Below are positions 18,153-27,198 of a DNA stretch of 64,000 nucleotides, one piece after another. The stretch is from Thalassoroseus pseudoceratinae (lineage in GTDB: Bacteria; Planctomycetota; Planctomycetia; Planctomycetales; Planctomycetaceae), in assembly GCF_011634775.1 (NCBI RefSeq), contig NZ_JAALXT010000006.1, positions 127,001-191,000 of the forward strand, written 5' to 3'. Each line of letters starts with the position of its first letter. The first letter of the stretch is position 1. The notes under the pieces were generated by a model, which was not told the origin of the DNA, did not search any database, and saw only the letters and a list, made by a program, of their open reading frames with translations. A program made the position numbers and the translations under genes.

Positions 18153-18192
18153 ATGCAAAATGACGAGCTGAGGACTGGCCTCGATCACCGGT

Positions 18193-18819
18193 CTAATTGC
18201 GGCTGATGGGCGAGAATTGCGTTTCGCGGGAGGCGTCACGAATTTCGCGTGGCGGTTGATCGGCGGCGGTTTCCTGGGCTTGCTTCCAATTCGAGACGGC
18301 CCAGTACGGATACGTTTCGACGACGCTGCCGCCCAGATCGCTGAGAGCATCGCGAAGTTTCGCGGTCGTCATGCTTTGATTGTCCATCACCCGTTGCAAC
18401 ACGAACCGTCGGTTGCCGGGAATATAGGCGAAGAACTTGCCCTTGCCGAGACGATCGTTGTTGGCCAACAACCGCAGCAACGCGGTTTTGGGAACGTCGT
18501 TGGAACTTTTGGGCAACTCATCCAACCAGGAGATGATCCACAACGATTTGCCGTTCTGACTGAGAACAGCGGACATCGTCAATTCCCATTCTTGGTCCTG
18601 ATACATCGCCTTGAACGAAAAGTCATAGCGTTGGCGATCGACAGTCGGTTTCAAACCCAAATCGGACAGGGCTTTCCCGAGCGAATCGTGCGTCCACTGA
18701 CGCGCAGACTCCGTAGCGGCCGTTTGAGCGGTGACGTTGGGTTCGCTGAAAATGATCACCGCGAAGGCGAACACGCCGAACACCCCGACGAGTAACCACC
18801 CACGAGAGGAAACTTGCAT
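18193..18819 (-). CDS. Secreted protein of unknown function, possible YbjN-like fold
   Basis: 208 residues. An N-terminal hydrophobic segment (GWLLVGVFGVFAFAVIIFS) is a signal peptide or membrane anchor. The body reads as an alpha/beta domain: LGKALSDLGLKP, YDFSFKAMYQDQEWELTMSA, SLWIISWLDELP, LLRLLANNDRLGKGKFFAY and MTTAKLRDALSDLGGSV. That pattern resembles the YbjN/type III chaperone-like fold, but this is inference. ATG 18819 is supported by AAAGGAG nine bases upstream; the frame is open to 18954 without signal. It probably ends a three-gene run trpC, Nudix gene, this gene (gaps 61 and 86 bp). Confidence 0.72.
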   Translation of the reverse strand: MQVSSRGWLLVGVFGVFAFAVIIFSEPNVTAQTAATESARQWTHDSLGKALSDLGLKPTVDRQRYDFSFKAMYQDQEWELTMSAVLSQNGKSLWIISWLDELPKSSNDVPKTALLRLLANNDRLGKGKFFAYIPGNRRFVLQRVMDNQSMTTAKLRDALSDLGGSVVETYPYWAVSNWKQAQETAADQPPREIRDASRETQFSPISRN

Positions 18820-18905
18820 AGGTCGACACTCCTTTGTCTTTAACGATGCCCAAACAACGTCTCGACCCGACGCGTTATTTGGTACCACTCGTCTGGTGAC
18901 TCTCT

Positions 18906-19520
18906 TTAAAATCCGTTCAGAGAGATTAGGTAATCCAGACAAAATTGCGACCACGTTTCAAAGGCGGCCCGATCGGAAACCAGGCCGTCAGGATCGGCAA
19001 AACCTGTTTCTTGTATCGACTCTTCCCGGGGTCGAACTTTGGGTTCATCCAGATCAAACACATGAACAACACCCAAATGGACCCGTCCGACTTCGCTGTC
19101 GTCGTCGTTGATCAGCCCGAGAAACTCGTGTCGGTAACCTGTTTCAAGGTAAACTTCTTCGTCGATTTCGCGTTGCATGCCGACTTCGTAGGGGGTGGCG
19201 TCGGTGAGGTCATCATCACTGGAAATGTGCCCACCAATGCCGATCGACCGCTTGGCGTGTAACCGCGATTCGCCCTGGGCCGTGCCGCGGGTGTAAGAGA
19301 AGATCTTGCCATCGTGACGGAAGATGCAATACGGGATGAGCTGTTTGAAACTCGGATCCTGTTCCATTTCCGGTCGGGGCCGAAAACTGGTGTGTGCGGG
19401 ATCGAACAGCGTCTGCCGCAACTGCTCCGCCACTGGCGTTGTCGCGGGCAAGAACCCCTGAAAGTAGCCAATCTCGTGAAATAATATTGTCGGCACAACG
19501 AGAATCTGTTCAACGGACAT
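18906..19520 (-). CDS. Nudix hydrolase-like protein
   Basis: 204 residues, probably cytoplasmic. The Nudix box is visible as GIGGHISSDDD then EVGMQREIDEEVYLETG, keeping the REXXEE core, with a few extra residues between the glycines and the core. Upstream is FKQLIPYCIFRHDGKIFSY, consistent with the first beta strands. Such proteins cleave nucleoside diphosphates linked to another group; the substrate is unknown here. It sits between trpC and the secreted protein on the same strand, 61 and 86 bp away, and may be cotranscribed with them. Confidence 0.8.
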   Translation of the reverse strand: MSVEQILVVPTILFHEIGYFQGFLPATTPVAEQLRQTLFDPAHTSFRPRPEMEQDPSFKQLIPYCIFRHDGKIFSYTRGTAQGESRLHAKRSIGIGGHISSDDDLTDATPYEVGMQREIDEEVYLETGYRHEFLGLINDDDSEVGRVHLGVVHVFDLDEPKVRPREESIQETGFADPDGLVSDRAAFETWSQFCLDYLISLNGF

Positions 19521-19581
19521 GTTTGATTCCAGTTTCGGGTTTCTAAGGATCGTAGATGGTCAGTGGACCACGAGACAGAAA

Positions 19582-20364
19582 TCAAGTTCGGCCCAATAGT
19601 TTGTCGACTTCCGCACCGATGTCGTCCGGTCGCATCAGGGTTTCGCCGACGAGCATTGCGTTGACGCCGGCGGCTTGGAGTCTCTCCACGTCGGCCCGTG
19701 CGCGGATGCCGCTTTCGCCGACGAAGACCGTCTCGGCGGGCACTTGCTCGCGGAGCTTCAAACAGTGACCCAGATCAGTCACGAAGGTTTTCAAATCCCG
19801 ATTGTTCACGCCGACCAGATCGGGATTGAGCTTCAACACACGACTCAAGTTCTCCGGTTCGTAGAGTTCGATCAATGCGGACATGCCGAGTTCACGGGTG
19901 GTTCCGTAGAGTTCGGCGAGCGCGGCGTCATCCAGACACTCGGCGATCAACAACACCGCATCCGCCCCAGCTGCGCGGGCTTCGAAGACTTGGTACGGAT
20001 CGAGCAAAAAATCCTTCCGTAACACCGGTACGGAGACGGCCCGGCGAATATCGCGGAGAAAATCCAGGTGGCCTTGGAAAAAGGATTCATCAGTCAGCAC
20101 GCTGATACAGGCGGCTCCATGATCAGCGTAAGTGTTCGCAATTGCGACGGGGTCGAAGTCGGCTCGAATCAGTCCGGCAGACGGTGAAGCCTTTTTGACT
20201 TCCGCGATCAACGAGACTTGCCCCGGCTGACGCAAAGCGGCGACGAAATCCCGCACGGGTGGTGCGTCCGCGAGGGCCGCCTGCAATTCCGTCAACGACA
20301 GTTTCGATTTGGCGGTAGCAATTTCTTCACGTTTTCGCTCGACAATCTTTTCCAGCACATTCAT
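19582..20364 (-). CDS. trpC: Indole-3-glycerol phosphate synthase
   Basis: TIM-barrel enzyme of tryptophan synthesis that closes the indole ring of CdRP. 260 residues, the usual monofunctional length (no TrpF fused). Family motifs run in order: VLEKIVERKREEI, SLIAEVKKASPSAGLI (catalytic Lys), ISVLTDESFFQG, VPVLRKDFLLDPYQ (catalytic Lys), ADAVLLIAECL, VGVNNRDLKTF and FVGESGIRARADV. The start at ATG 20364 gives the standard N-terminus MNVLEKIVERK. No other trp gene is adjacent; it heads a short cluster with the Nudix gene and a secreted protein. Confidence 0.96.
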   Translation of the reverse strand: MNVLEKIVERKREEIATAKSKLSLTELQAALADAPPVRDFVAALRQPGQVSLIAEVKKASPSAGLIRADFDPVAIANTYADHGAACISVLTDESFFQGHLDFLRDIRRAVSVPVLRKDFLLDPYQVFEARAAGADAVLLIAECLDDAALAELYGTTRELGMSALIELYEPENLSRVLKLNPDLVGVNNRDLKTFVTDLGHCLKLREQVPAETVFVGESGIRARADVERLQAAGVNAMLVGETLMRPDDIGAEVDKLLGRT

Positions 20365-20594
20365 GCCGGTCCCTTTCGTGCTGGTTCCGCGTCTCTTAAC
20401 ATCGGCCCCACTGTAGCGGGTTCCGACTTATCGAGACAAGAAGACAGCATCATTTCCACGACCGGCATTTTTCGAGGGATGTTTCCACAATCAACGTAGG
20501 AGTCCAGCGAGACAGCCCACGTTGCTAAGCGATCCCGTTTTTCGTCACCAGATTGCCGCATCCTGCCCCATCCCCCGCGGACGCACGAAGCCTC

Positions 20595-21401
20595 ATGCCC
20601 GAATCGAATCCAATTCCTTGGCCACTGATGATCGGTATGGGCGTGATGATGCTGGCGAGCTTGTCGATTCTGCTCGCTTGGCAATCTGGCCGCTGGAGAG
20701 ATGCAGCATCCGCGATCCGTCCGACCGATCCCACGCCAGCCAACGGTTGGGCGGTGGCGATCGTCTTGTTCTTTGCGGCTCAATCGTTGTTGGTTCAATT
20801 ACCGATCGTCGAACGAACGCCCCAAACAGCGATCACCATTCACCGGGTTCAACAGCTGGTGTACTTCTCACTCGCGCAGTGGGTGGCGTTATTGGTCACG
20901 CTGCGATGGACCGGCGGTTCCGAACGTTGGGCGGCATGGGGAATTCATCGGCGAGAACTCGGGCGTCAATTTTTCGCCGGTGGCTTGGGGGCGGTTGCCA
21001 GCTTGTTGCCGGTCTACGCCGCGTTGATGCTGACCGCACCGTTCCGAAACGCCGAGAATCAACACGTCTTGTTGCAACTGATGGAAACCAACTCCGACGG
21101 CACCACCATCCTGTGGATTGCATTGGCGGTAATGGTGACGGCTCCGATGGTCGAGGAACTGATGTACCGCGTGATTTTGCAATCGTCACTCGAATGTTGG
21201 TGGAATCGACGAGTCGCGTGGATCGGAACGGCCGTGCTCTTCAGTGCCGTTCATGGCTTGCCAGACGCCATCCCACTTCTGCCGTTGGCCCTGATTCTAG
21301 GCTTCGTCTTCCAACAGACGCGAAGTTACTTGGCTGTCGTGGTTCTTCACGCCCTATTCAACGGCTGGAACCTATTCTGGGCACTGATGAAAGCGTCGTA
21401 A
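20595..21401 (+). CDS. CPBP-family intramembrane metalloprotease
   Basis: 268 residues, about eight membrane segments. The CPBP (Abi/Rce1-like) motifs are present: EELMYR (motif 1, EExxxR), FSAVHGLPD (motif 2, with His) and HALFNGWN (motif 3, HxxxN). Proteins of this family cleave prenylated or membrane peptides in some bacteria; the target here is unknown. ATG 20595 (MPESNPIPWPL) is preferred; a TTG at 20553 is in frame. Convergent with the kinase gene, 43 bp away. Confidence 0.86.
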   Translation: MPESNPIPWPLMIGMGVMMLASLSILLAWQSGRWRDAASAIRPTDPTPANGWAVAIVLFFAAQSLLVQLPIVERTPQTAITIHRVQQLVYFSLAQWVALLVTLRWTGGSERWAAWGIHRRELGRQFFAGGLGAVASLLPVYAALMLTAPFRNAENQHVLLQLMETNSDGTTILWIALAVMVTAPMVEELMYRVILQSSLECWWNRRVAWIGTAVLFSAVHGLPDAIPLLPLALILGFVFQQTRSYLAVVVLHALFNGWNLFWALMKAS

Positions 21402-21444
21402 TCGAGAAAAACCAATTCACAAGAACATGTATGCCACGGCGAGA

Positions 21445-23211
21445 TCAGCCGGAGAAGCCGAACCACCAAATCGCACCGGCGAGGCCTGCAACCGCTGCCG
21501 CAATGCCGAGCCATTTGCCGATCGGCGAGTTGGACTTCTCACGCGACGGGGTGTCGCTGACATCGAAATGATAAATCTGCGCGACCGTCAGGCGTTCACC
21601 AGCGAGCAACATGCGGCTGTGGACTTCTTCGCCGTCAATTTCGATTCCGTTAGTGCTTTTGAGGTCTGTCACGGTCCAAAAACCGTTTTGAAATCGGAAC
21701 TCGCAGTGTTTTCCGGAGATGTCCGAATGATCCCAAACGATGTCGCAATTGCGGTCCCGCCCGAGAATCGTGGGTGAATTCACCAAACCGATCCCGGTTT
21801 CTTCGCCCTCCGGGATGAGATACAACGCAACCGACATCGGCAGCGATTGGCCGGCCGCCCGCATTGTCTGAGTAATGCCGTCGGTAGGTTCCTCGTTTTC
21901 CGCGAAACTTGCCACGGTTTCCACAGGTCGGTCTGTGGGCGTTTTCGATGGATTTCGAGGTTGAATGGAGGTGTCGAACTCCTCGTGCATCTGCTTCGTC
22001 GACCCTGGCTGACGCGAGCTGATGACCGAACTTCCCATCACGGAATCGCTCGTTCTCGGACCACCGGTGACAGAACTTCCGGTTGTGCTTCCCCCCTGCT
22101 GGGCCCGATGAGCCGCAACTTTCCGACGGACCGCCTTTGAACGAGCCGCCAACACTTTCTGGAACGGAATCGCGATGGGCTCTCGTTTGGCAAAGCGTTG
22201 CAATGCCACGGCGGCTTCGTCAGCGGACTGGAATCGATCCGCAGGATCCTTGGCCATCATGCGGCCCAAAACCCCGGCGAGCGCGGGCGGGGTCTCGGGT
22301 GCAAGTTCTTGGATGGGCTTCGGCGTTTCGTTCCGTTGAGCTTCGAGCTTCGCCCGCACGCCCTCCACCGGAAACGGCGGTTTGCCCGACATGGCAAAAT
22401 ACAGCGTACAACCCAAACCATACACGTCCGCACGGGCATCGACTTCGCTGCTGTTTCGGGATTGTTCGGGAGCGATGTAATCTGCCGTCCCCAGGCAATC
22501 GTGCCCAAAGATCATTTGCAGCGAGAACTCCGCGTCTTCCTCATCCGTCAAAAGTGCCAAACCGAAGTCAAGAATTTTCGCCCGTCCGTCTTCGGTCACC
22601 AGGATATTCGCGGGTTTCACGTCGCGATGGACCAAATCCCGTTGGTGAGCGTGATGCAAACCCTGAGCGACCTGGGCAATCACATCACTCGCCTGTGACC
22701 ACGGCAATGGGCCACCCGTCGCGAGAACCTCATACAGACTGATCCCCTGAACGAACTCCATGACCATGTAGAACACAGCCCCGGTATCACCGGTTTTCAG
22801 GGTGCGAATCACGTTGGGATGGTCGAGCCGCATCCCGGCTTCGGCTTCCATCTGCATTCGCGTGAGCATACCGGGATCGACTTCGTGCCGTTCGGTCAGC
22901 ACCTTGAGGGCGACCTGTTCGCCGGTGGTGGTGTCTTTGGCGATATAAATTCGCCCCATACCACCGAATCCAAGAAGATCCTGCACGGCGTAATTATCAA
23001 TGAAGAACCCTCGCGCCCGTCCCGAAAGCAGCCGTTCGGCTTGATAACGGGTCAGCCAACCATGATTCACCAACGCAATGGCGGCCTCTTTCGCGGTTGC
23101 AGCCTTCCGGAGCGCAGCTTCGGAACGCTCTATTCGGCCAGCCTCAACAAGCCGGCTTGCGCGAACGAGTTCAATAAATTGTTCTGTCGATGTGACCAAA
23201 TTTGTGGTCAT
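21445..23211 (-). CDS. Membrane Ser/Thr protein kinase with C-terminal FHA domain
   Basis: 588 residues. After a roughly 70-residue N-terminal region (FIELVRASRLVEAG, WLTRYQAERLLSG, a lead often seen in planctomycete kinases) comes a complete Hanks-type kinase: FGGMGRIYIA, VALKVL, HRDVKPANIL, ILDFGLALL and YIAPEQ. A Ser/Thr-rich linker follows. The FHA domain near residues 475-560 has TILGRDRNCDIVW, SGKHCEF and LKSTNGIEID. A membrane segment (WLGIAAAVAGLAGAIWW) closes the chain. ATG 23211 is chosen; upstream sequence to 23412 lacks conserved features and crosses a terminator. It lies downstream of pgsW but behind a terminator, so it is probably transcribed separately. Confidence 0.93.
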   Translation of the reverse strand: MTTNLVTSTEQFIELVRASRLVEAGRIERSEAALRKAATAKEAAIALVNHGWLTRYQAERLLSGRARGFFIDNYAVQDLLGFGGMGRIYIAKDTTTGEQVALKVLTERHEVDPGMLTRMQMEAEAGMRLDHPNVIRTLKTGDTGAVFYMVMEFVQGISLYEVLATGGPLPWSQASDVIAQVAQGLHHAHQRDLVHRDVKPANILVTEDGRAKILDFGLALLTDEEDAEFSLQMIFGHDCLGTADYIAPEQSRNSSEVDARADVYGLGCTLYFAMSGKPPFPVEGVRAKLEAQRNETPKPIQELAPETPPALAGVLGRMMAKDPADRFQSADEAAVALQRFAKREPIAIPFQKVLAARSKAVRRKVAAHRAQQGGSTTGSSVTGGPRTSDSVMGSSVISSRQPGSTKQMHEEFDTSIQPRNPSKTPTDRPVETVASFAENEEPTDGITQTMRAAGQSLPMSVALYLIPEGEETGIGLVNSPTILGRDRNCDIVWDHSDISGKHCEFRFQNGFWTVTDLKSTNGIEIDGEEVHSRMLLAGERLTVAQIYHFDVSDTPSREKSNSPIGKWLGIAAAVAGLAGAIWWFGFSG

Positions 23212-23348
23212 GGAGTAGAACACTCCGAAGAATATTTCCTGAAAACTGCGCGAAACGCAGTCTGCCATCATATACACGATAACATCGCGGACAACCCTCT
23301 TTAATCGGCAAATTCCTATAAGAACTTGGATTTCATGCCGTTTCAAAC

Positions 23349-23387
23349 AAAAAAAGCCCCTCGGTTGGTTCATCGAGGGGTCTTTTT
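23349..23387 (-). terminator. Terminator between pgsW and the kinase gene
   Basis: CCCCTCG and CGAGGGG form a stem, with A-runs on the left and T-runs on the right, so it can work in both directions. On the minus strand it ends the pgsB-pgsC-pgsW transcript. Confidence 0.88.
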
Positions 23388-23449
23388 CCTGACTCAATTC
23401 CGTAGAAACCACGACTCAAGACTGGGTGGTTTCAGACAGTGTTCATCCA

Positions 23450-24595
23450 TCATGCGGCTTGGTGGACTTCCTCCGTGTTGGCTCGTGCGAACTTGGATGC
23501 CGTTCGGTTTCGGCTCCACTGAAAAACGACCTGGCCATACATCGCGGTGAAGATGAGCAGCAAACTTCCGGCGGCAATCCACACATTATAACTTCGCGGT
23601 GCCTCGATCACTTCCCCCGCAGGATCCGGCGTGACTTGCGGTTGAAGTGGTAAACCGTACCGCGTTGCGAGCGTTTCGATGTGTGAAAGGTGGATCACTG
23701 GTGTATCGTGATTGAGAAAGAAACTCATCACGGAATCTTTCGGCAACATCTCTGAGGGCAAATGGGTGTTCACCCCCGCACGGAACAGATTCTTCGACGC
23801 GGAAGTCCCCACTGAGACCGTACCACCGCCGATATTAATGTACGCCATGATCGGCTCTTCACCGGCGTGTTTTTGGTACAACCGCAGACGCTTTTTCAAG
23901 CTATCGGTGTAGCCATGAGTTTCCAAGAACGGAACACCGCTCCGATCAATTGCCTCTCGAACGGCGGCCACACCTTCTTCGGTCATGTCGGCGGCTTGGT
24001 CATCGAGTCCGCCTAGTGAGACAGCTTTCGAGCGGAACGACATCAGCCCTTCATCGTGGAGTCGTTTTTCCATATTGACCCACATCAAGTCGGGAAGATT
24101 GGCTCCCCATTGAGAACCCGCAGCACTGGCGACAAGAATCGGCTTGCACTTCATCGTTTCCAAAGCGGCACACGTGCTGATATTCATCGCCGGGAACGAG
24201 CCCGACAAACCAACAGCTACGACATCGCCGGACTTCACACCGGCTTGACTAAGCATCTCAACAAGCACTGCGGCAAAGTTCGGATTGACCGACGTTTGTT
24301 TTGCAGGTAGGTGACCATTATTGCTCGTCACAATACTCGACGGCAGACCAATAATCCCGGATTCTGCCGGGTCAACTTTCGGATCAATGGGTACGCCGAG
24401 ACGCTCGCGTTCGGCTTTGACTGTTTCCATCATTTCCAAAGCTAAGTTCGCAGCAGCCGTTTTCTGCGTCTGCAAAGTCGCGGTCGGCTCATTGCGAAGA
24501 AACTCAGCCGCGGCGACACCGCCGATGGCTAGTAGGAATGTCAATATCACGACTGTTCGTGATGACTTGGGGTGGGTCCAATAACTCTTTTGCAT
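23450..24595 (-). CDS. pgsW: Poly-gamma-glutamate system protein PgsW
   Basis: 381 residues, anchored at both ends: an N-terminal segment (TVVILTFLLAIGGVAAA) and a C-terminal one (VWIAAGSLLLIFTAMYGQVVF), with the main domain between them likely outside the cytoplasm. Recognisable stretches are VAVGLSGSFPAMNIS, SAAGSQWGANLPDLMW and AYINIGGGTVSVGTS. These match the family known as poly-gamma-glutamate system protein, found with pgsB and pgsC. Its biochemical role is not established. It is the last of three genes, 86 bp after pgsC, and is followed by a terminator. Confidence 0.85.
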   Translation of the reverse strand: MQKSYWTHPKSSRTVVILTFLLAIGGVAAAEFLRNEPTATLQTQKTAAANLALEMMETVKAERERLGVPIDPKVDPAESGIIGLPSSIVTSNNGHLPAKQTSVNPNFAAVLVEMLSQAGVKSGDVVAVGLSGSFPAMNISTCAALETMKCKPILVASAAGSQWGANLPDLMWVNMEKRLHDEGLMSFRSKAVSLGGLDDQAADMTEEGVAAVREAIDRSGVPFLETHGYTDSLKKRLRLYQKHAGEEPIMAYINIGGGTVSVGTSASKNLFRAGVNTHLPSEMLPKDSVMSFFLNHDTPVIHLSHIETLATRYGLPLQPQVTPDPAGEVIEAPRSYNVWIAAGSLLLIFTAMYGQVVFQWSRNRTASKFARANTEEVHQAA

Positions 24596-24681
24596 CAGAA
24601 GCGTCCTGTGCGGTGATGTCCGCGAGTTTCGAATGAAAGATTTTGGGAAGTAAACTGAACTGAAACCGAGCTGACCGGTGA

Positions 24682-25245
24682 CTAGTTATGTCGTTCCACT
24701 TGGATTGTTTGCGTCTCGTCCGCTAGCGACTCTTCTGCCGCAGCCATCTGCTCGATCCTCGCGCGCCGTTCTTCGATTGCGACTTCGTTTTCAATCAACT
24801 GAGTCGGTGCAATCACGACTAGTGTTAACCGCACGATTGCCGCTGCCGTTAGACTCGTTGTCAATGTGTCAAAGATGCCTTGGCGATCAAACCAAATCGC
24901 TAGTAGACCGGGAATAATATAGCCGATCACTGTCAACGCTGGATCAGGGGTCACTAACAACGCCTCGAACGAAGCTCGAAAGATCATTCCTAAGGCAAAG
25001 CCTGTCAGAATCATCAAGACGGTCCGACGACGCCCGTAAATGATTAACACCTGTGAAAGCCAATACACGAACGCATATGTCGCAAGAGCCGCAACGAGCG
25101 TGATGGCAATTGCAGTCGGCCGAGTCAAATAGAACGCCACATAACCCGGCACCACAAGGCCACCGGCTCCGCGTCCTAGTGTCTCGGAAAATATCAAACT
25201 CACAACCAAGCCAATGGCTATTGATAAGCTGAGTAGATCAAGCAT
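24682..25245 (-). CDS. pgsC: Poly-gamma-glutamate synthase membrane subunit PgsC/CapC
   Basis: 187 residues with about five membrane segments. The start (MLDLLSLSIAIGLVVSLIFSE), the GRGAGGLVVPGYVAFYL stretch and LIIYGRRRTVLMILTG are typical of CapC/PgsC, the small membrane partner of the ligase PgsB. A charged tail (EERRARIEQMAAAEE) extends past the last helix. Middle gene of a pgsB-pgsC-pgsW series, 150 bp after pgsB. Confidence 0.88.
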   Translation of the reverse strand: MLDLLSLSIAIGLVVSLIFSETLGRGAGGLVVPGYVAFYLTRPTAIAITLVAALATYAFVYWLSQVLIIYGRRRTVLMILTGFALGMIFRASFEALLVTPDPALTVIGYIIPGLLAIWFDRQGIFDTLTTSLTAAAIVRLTLVVIAPTQLIENEVAIEERRARIEQMAAAEESLADETQTIQVERHN

Positions 25246-25395
25246 GATTCATCCTGAATAGAAATGACGAATGTCTGAATGTGAAATGATTCAACTAAGT
25301 GTTCGCGTTAACCTATGAACAATCTGTAACACACAGACTGACTAGCAACTCATTGTGCGCAGACACAGTTCGATCCTTGGCACAAACTTGATCTG

Positions 25396-26763
25396 CTAGT
25401 CTTCGTCTTGTTCACCAAGAAAGTGATCAGATTCGGTTGACAGTGAAGCGACTGCGAGTTCACGAGCTCGCCCAGTGTTGTGTCCGTTCGTCTTGGGCTT
25501 GGGTTGCGATGCCACTGTCTCGATGCGGCGAATCCGATTGACAGGTTGAACTCGTTTCTTCCGCTTGCGACGCTGCGATGGCAACACGCTGCGGTTCTTG
25601 AAGAACTGCACAATCTCTAAACCGTGTTTACCGATATTTCCCATACCGACGACAACTGCTGATTCTCCGCCGACTTCGACAATGGTTTCGAAAATCTTCG
25701 AGATGTCACTGTCATCGACTTGTAGAATGCGTTGCGGATCAAGCCCGTTCTTGATGGCGGCACGTGTGAAGACGTGTGTGCCGGTTCCCGTCAATAAGTA
25801 GTAGTCGGCCGGTTGCCAATTCGGGCACGCCTCTCCGATTTGCCACGAGCGATCCGGGCGGTCTGAACGACAGTTGATCAATGCGATCTTAGTCTCTGTT
25901 CGACCGGCATTTTTGATAGATGTATCCCAAGCGGTCTCAGTCGATGCGGGATCGTTCGCAGCGAACGCATTTGAGAAGACAATTCGTCGACCAAAGAAAT
26001 CAACTTCGTGCGATGTCATCGCACCGGGATCACGGAGAACTTTCCACATCCCTCGCAATGCGGTTTCACGGTCGATCCCTAAGTCGTCACACAAACTCAA
26101 TACGAGTGCGACATTCTCTTTGTGTTCAGCATAGGGAAAGGGAGACATATCCTCATCGGTGATGGCTTCGACATCATCGCGAGTTGTGGGGACTAATTGA
26201 CTACCACGATCCTCCGTGGCGTGCGCGAACACACTGAGATGTTTGCGTTCGGCTGTGAACAATTTGCCGCCGCAGGGCGTCATATTTGCCAACGCCTTTG
26301 CGACATCAACTTCGGTTGGTCCCATGACATCAAGGTGGTCTGCCCGAGCATTCGTAACCACACCATGCGTGCCGTTCACGAGCTTACATTCACAGAGCCA
26401 CTGAAGTTGTGGTTGCAATGCCATACACTCGATCACAAGTGCTTCGGCACCATGTTGCCGAGCTGCATTCACAATACCGCGTTGCTCAATAACATTCGCT
26501 GACGAAACACGTTCAACCGCCTGTTCGGTGCCATCGGGTAATAGCAGTCGTGGCAGTGTTCCAGTCGTTTTACCGACCGTCCGAATTCCAGCTTCTTGGA
26601 GTGCCGCGACGATAAGACGCGTCACACTTGATTTCCCTCGAGTTCCATTGACGTGAATGCGGATTGGAATCGATTTCAAGTTGCGGCGGTGACGCCACGA
26701 CTCCCATCCGCCCATCGCTACTAATCCACCTAGCATGGCGGAAATCGTCCAGAGTCCCAACAT
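25396..26763 (-). CDS. pgsB: Poly-gamma-glutamate synthase PgsB/CapB
   Basis: Mur-ligase-like, ATP-dependent amide ligase that polymerises glutamate through gamma bonds at the inner face of the membrane. 455 residues, slightly longer than CapB because of a basic tail (PSQRRKRKKRVQPVNRIRR) and a hydrophilic end. A membrane anchor (LWTISAMLGGLVAMGGW) precedes the ATP loop HVNGTRGKSSVTRL. Family stretches include GTLPRLLLPDG, VIECMALQPQLQWL, TNARADHLDVMGP and INCRSDRPDRSWQ. ATG 26763 has AGGAG about ten bases upstream. First gene of the pgsBCW series; no capA/pgsA homologue is present in the window. Confidence 0.92.
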   Translation of the reverse strand: MLGLWTISAMLGGLVAMGGWESWRHRRNLKSIPIRIHVNGTRGKSSVTRLIVAALQEAGIRTVGKTTGTLPRLLLPDGTEQAVERVSSANVIEQRGIVNAARQHGAEALVIECMALQPQLQWLCECKLVNGTHGVVTNARADHLDVMGPTEVDVAKALANMTPCGGKLFTAERKHLSVFAHATEDRGSQLVPTTRDDVEAITDEDMSPFPYAEHKENVALVLSLCDDLGIDRETALRGMWKVLRDPGAMTSHEVDFFGRRIVFSNAFAANDPASTETAWDTSIKNAGRTETKIALINCRSDRPDRSWQIGEACPNWQPADYYLLTGTGTHVFTRAAIKNGLDPQRILQVDDSDISKIFETIVEVGGESAVVVGMGNIGKHGLEIVQFFKNRSVLPSQRRKRKKRVQPVNRIRRIETVASQPKPKTNGHNTGRARELAVASLSTESDHFLGEQDED

Positions 26764-27198
26764 ATGTTTCGCTCTCCTGAAGCGTTTGTATTCGTATTCG
26801 CTTGCAAGTTTGTTGATGTAAAAGTGTCACTTGCCCGCACGAAAACCTGTTGCGGCTCTCCTTTCGCAAGAACTGCGCCGATGGTCGCCGAGATCGAGAA
26901 ACTTGATCGAACTTTTCTAAAATCCACATCCGAATGGTGCGGAACCAATCCACGAATGTCCAAGTTGTTGGAACAACGCCTCAAAAACATCAAAGTTCCA
27001 GAGGACACGGTTCTCCATTTGTTCCATGAATTGTATGCGGAAGCCAATCATGTCGAGGTCGCATCAAGCTGTGTGCATGTCTTAGCGGAAGAAATTTGAC
27101 CAAGCGTGTTAATCCTTGACCAATACTGCGGTCATTAGAAAGGAAACGTTGAATTTTGCTGCACATGAGCTATCCCGCAACAATTGGGAACCCGATCC
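26764..27198. other. Divergent region between pgsB and the sigma factor gene
   Basis: About 435 bases that must contain the pgs promoter and the sigma factor promoter. Apart from the doubtful small gene at 26881-27099, no feature or clear promoter was recognised. Confidence 0.5.
26881..27099 (+). CDS. Possible small protein, doubtful
   Basis: 72 residues from ATG 26881 (MVAEIEKLDRTFLKS ... VHVLAEEI). The composition looks protein-like and mostly helical (SKLLEQRLKNIKVPEDT), with a few Cys and His residues. No homologue is recognised and no ribosome binding site is visible. The frame stays open upstream to 26764, but a start there would abut the pgsB start codon and leave no promoter space. 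It may be noise in the pgsB promoter region. Confidence 0.3.
   Translation: MVAEIEKLDRTFLKSTSEWCGTNPRMSKLLEQRLKNIKVPEDTVLHLFHELYAEANHVEVASSCVHVLAEEI

Noticed and set aside
23450-26763. pgs genes as phospholipid genes
   Set aside because: The symbol pgsA is shared with phosphatidylglycerophosphate synthase (found at 45145-45783), but pgsB/C/W here are Mur-ligase-like and polymer-system proteins.
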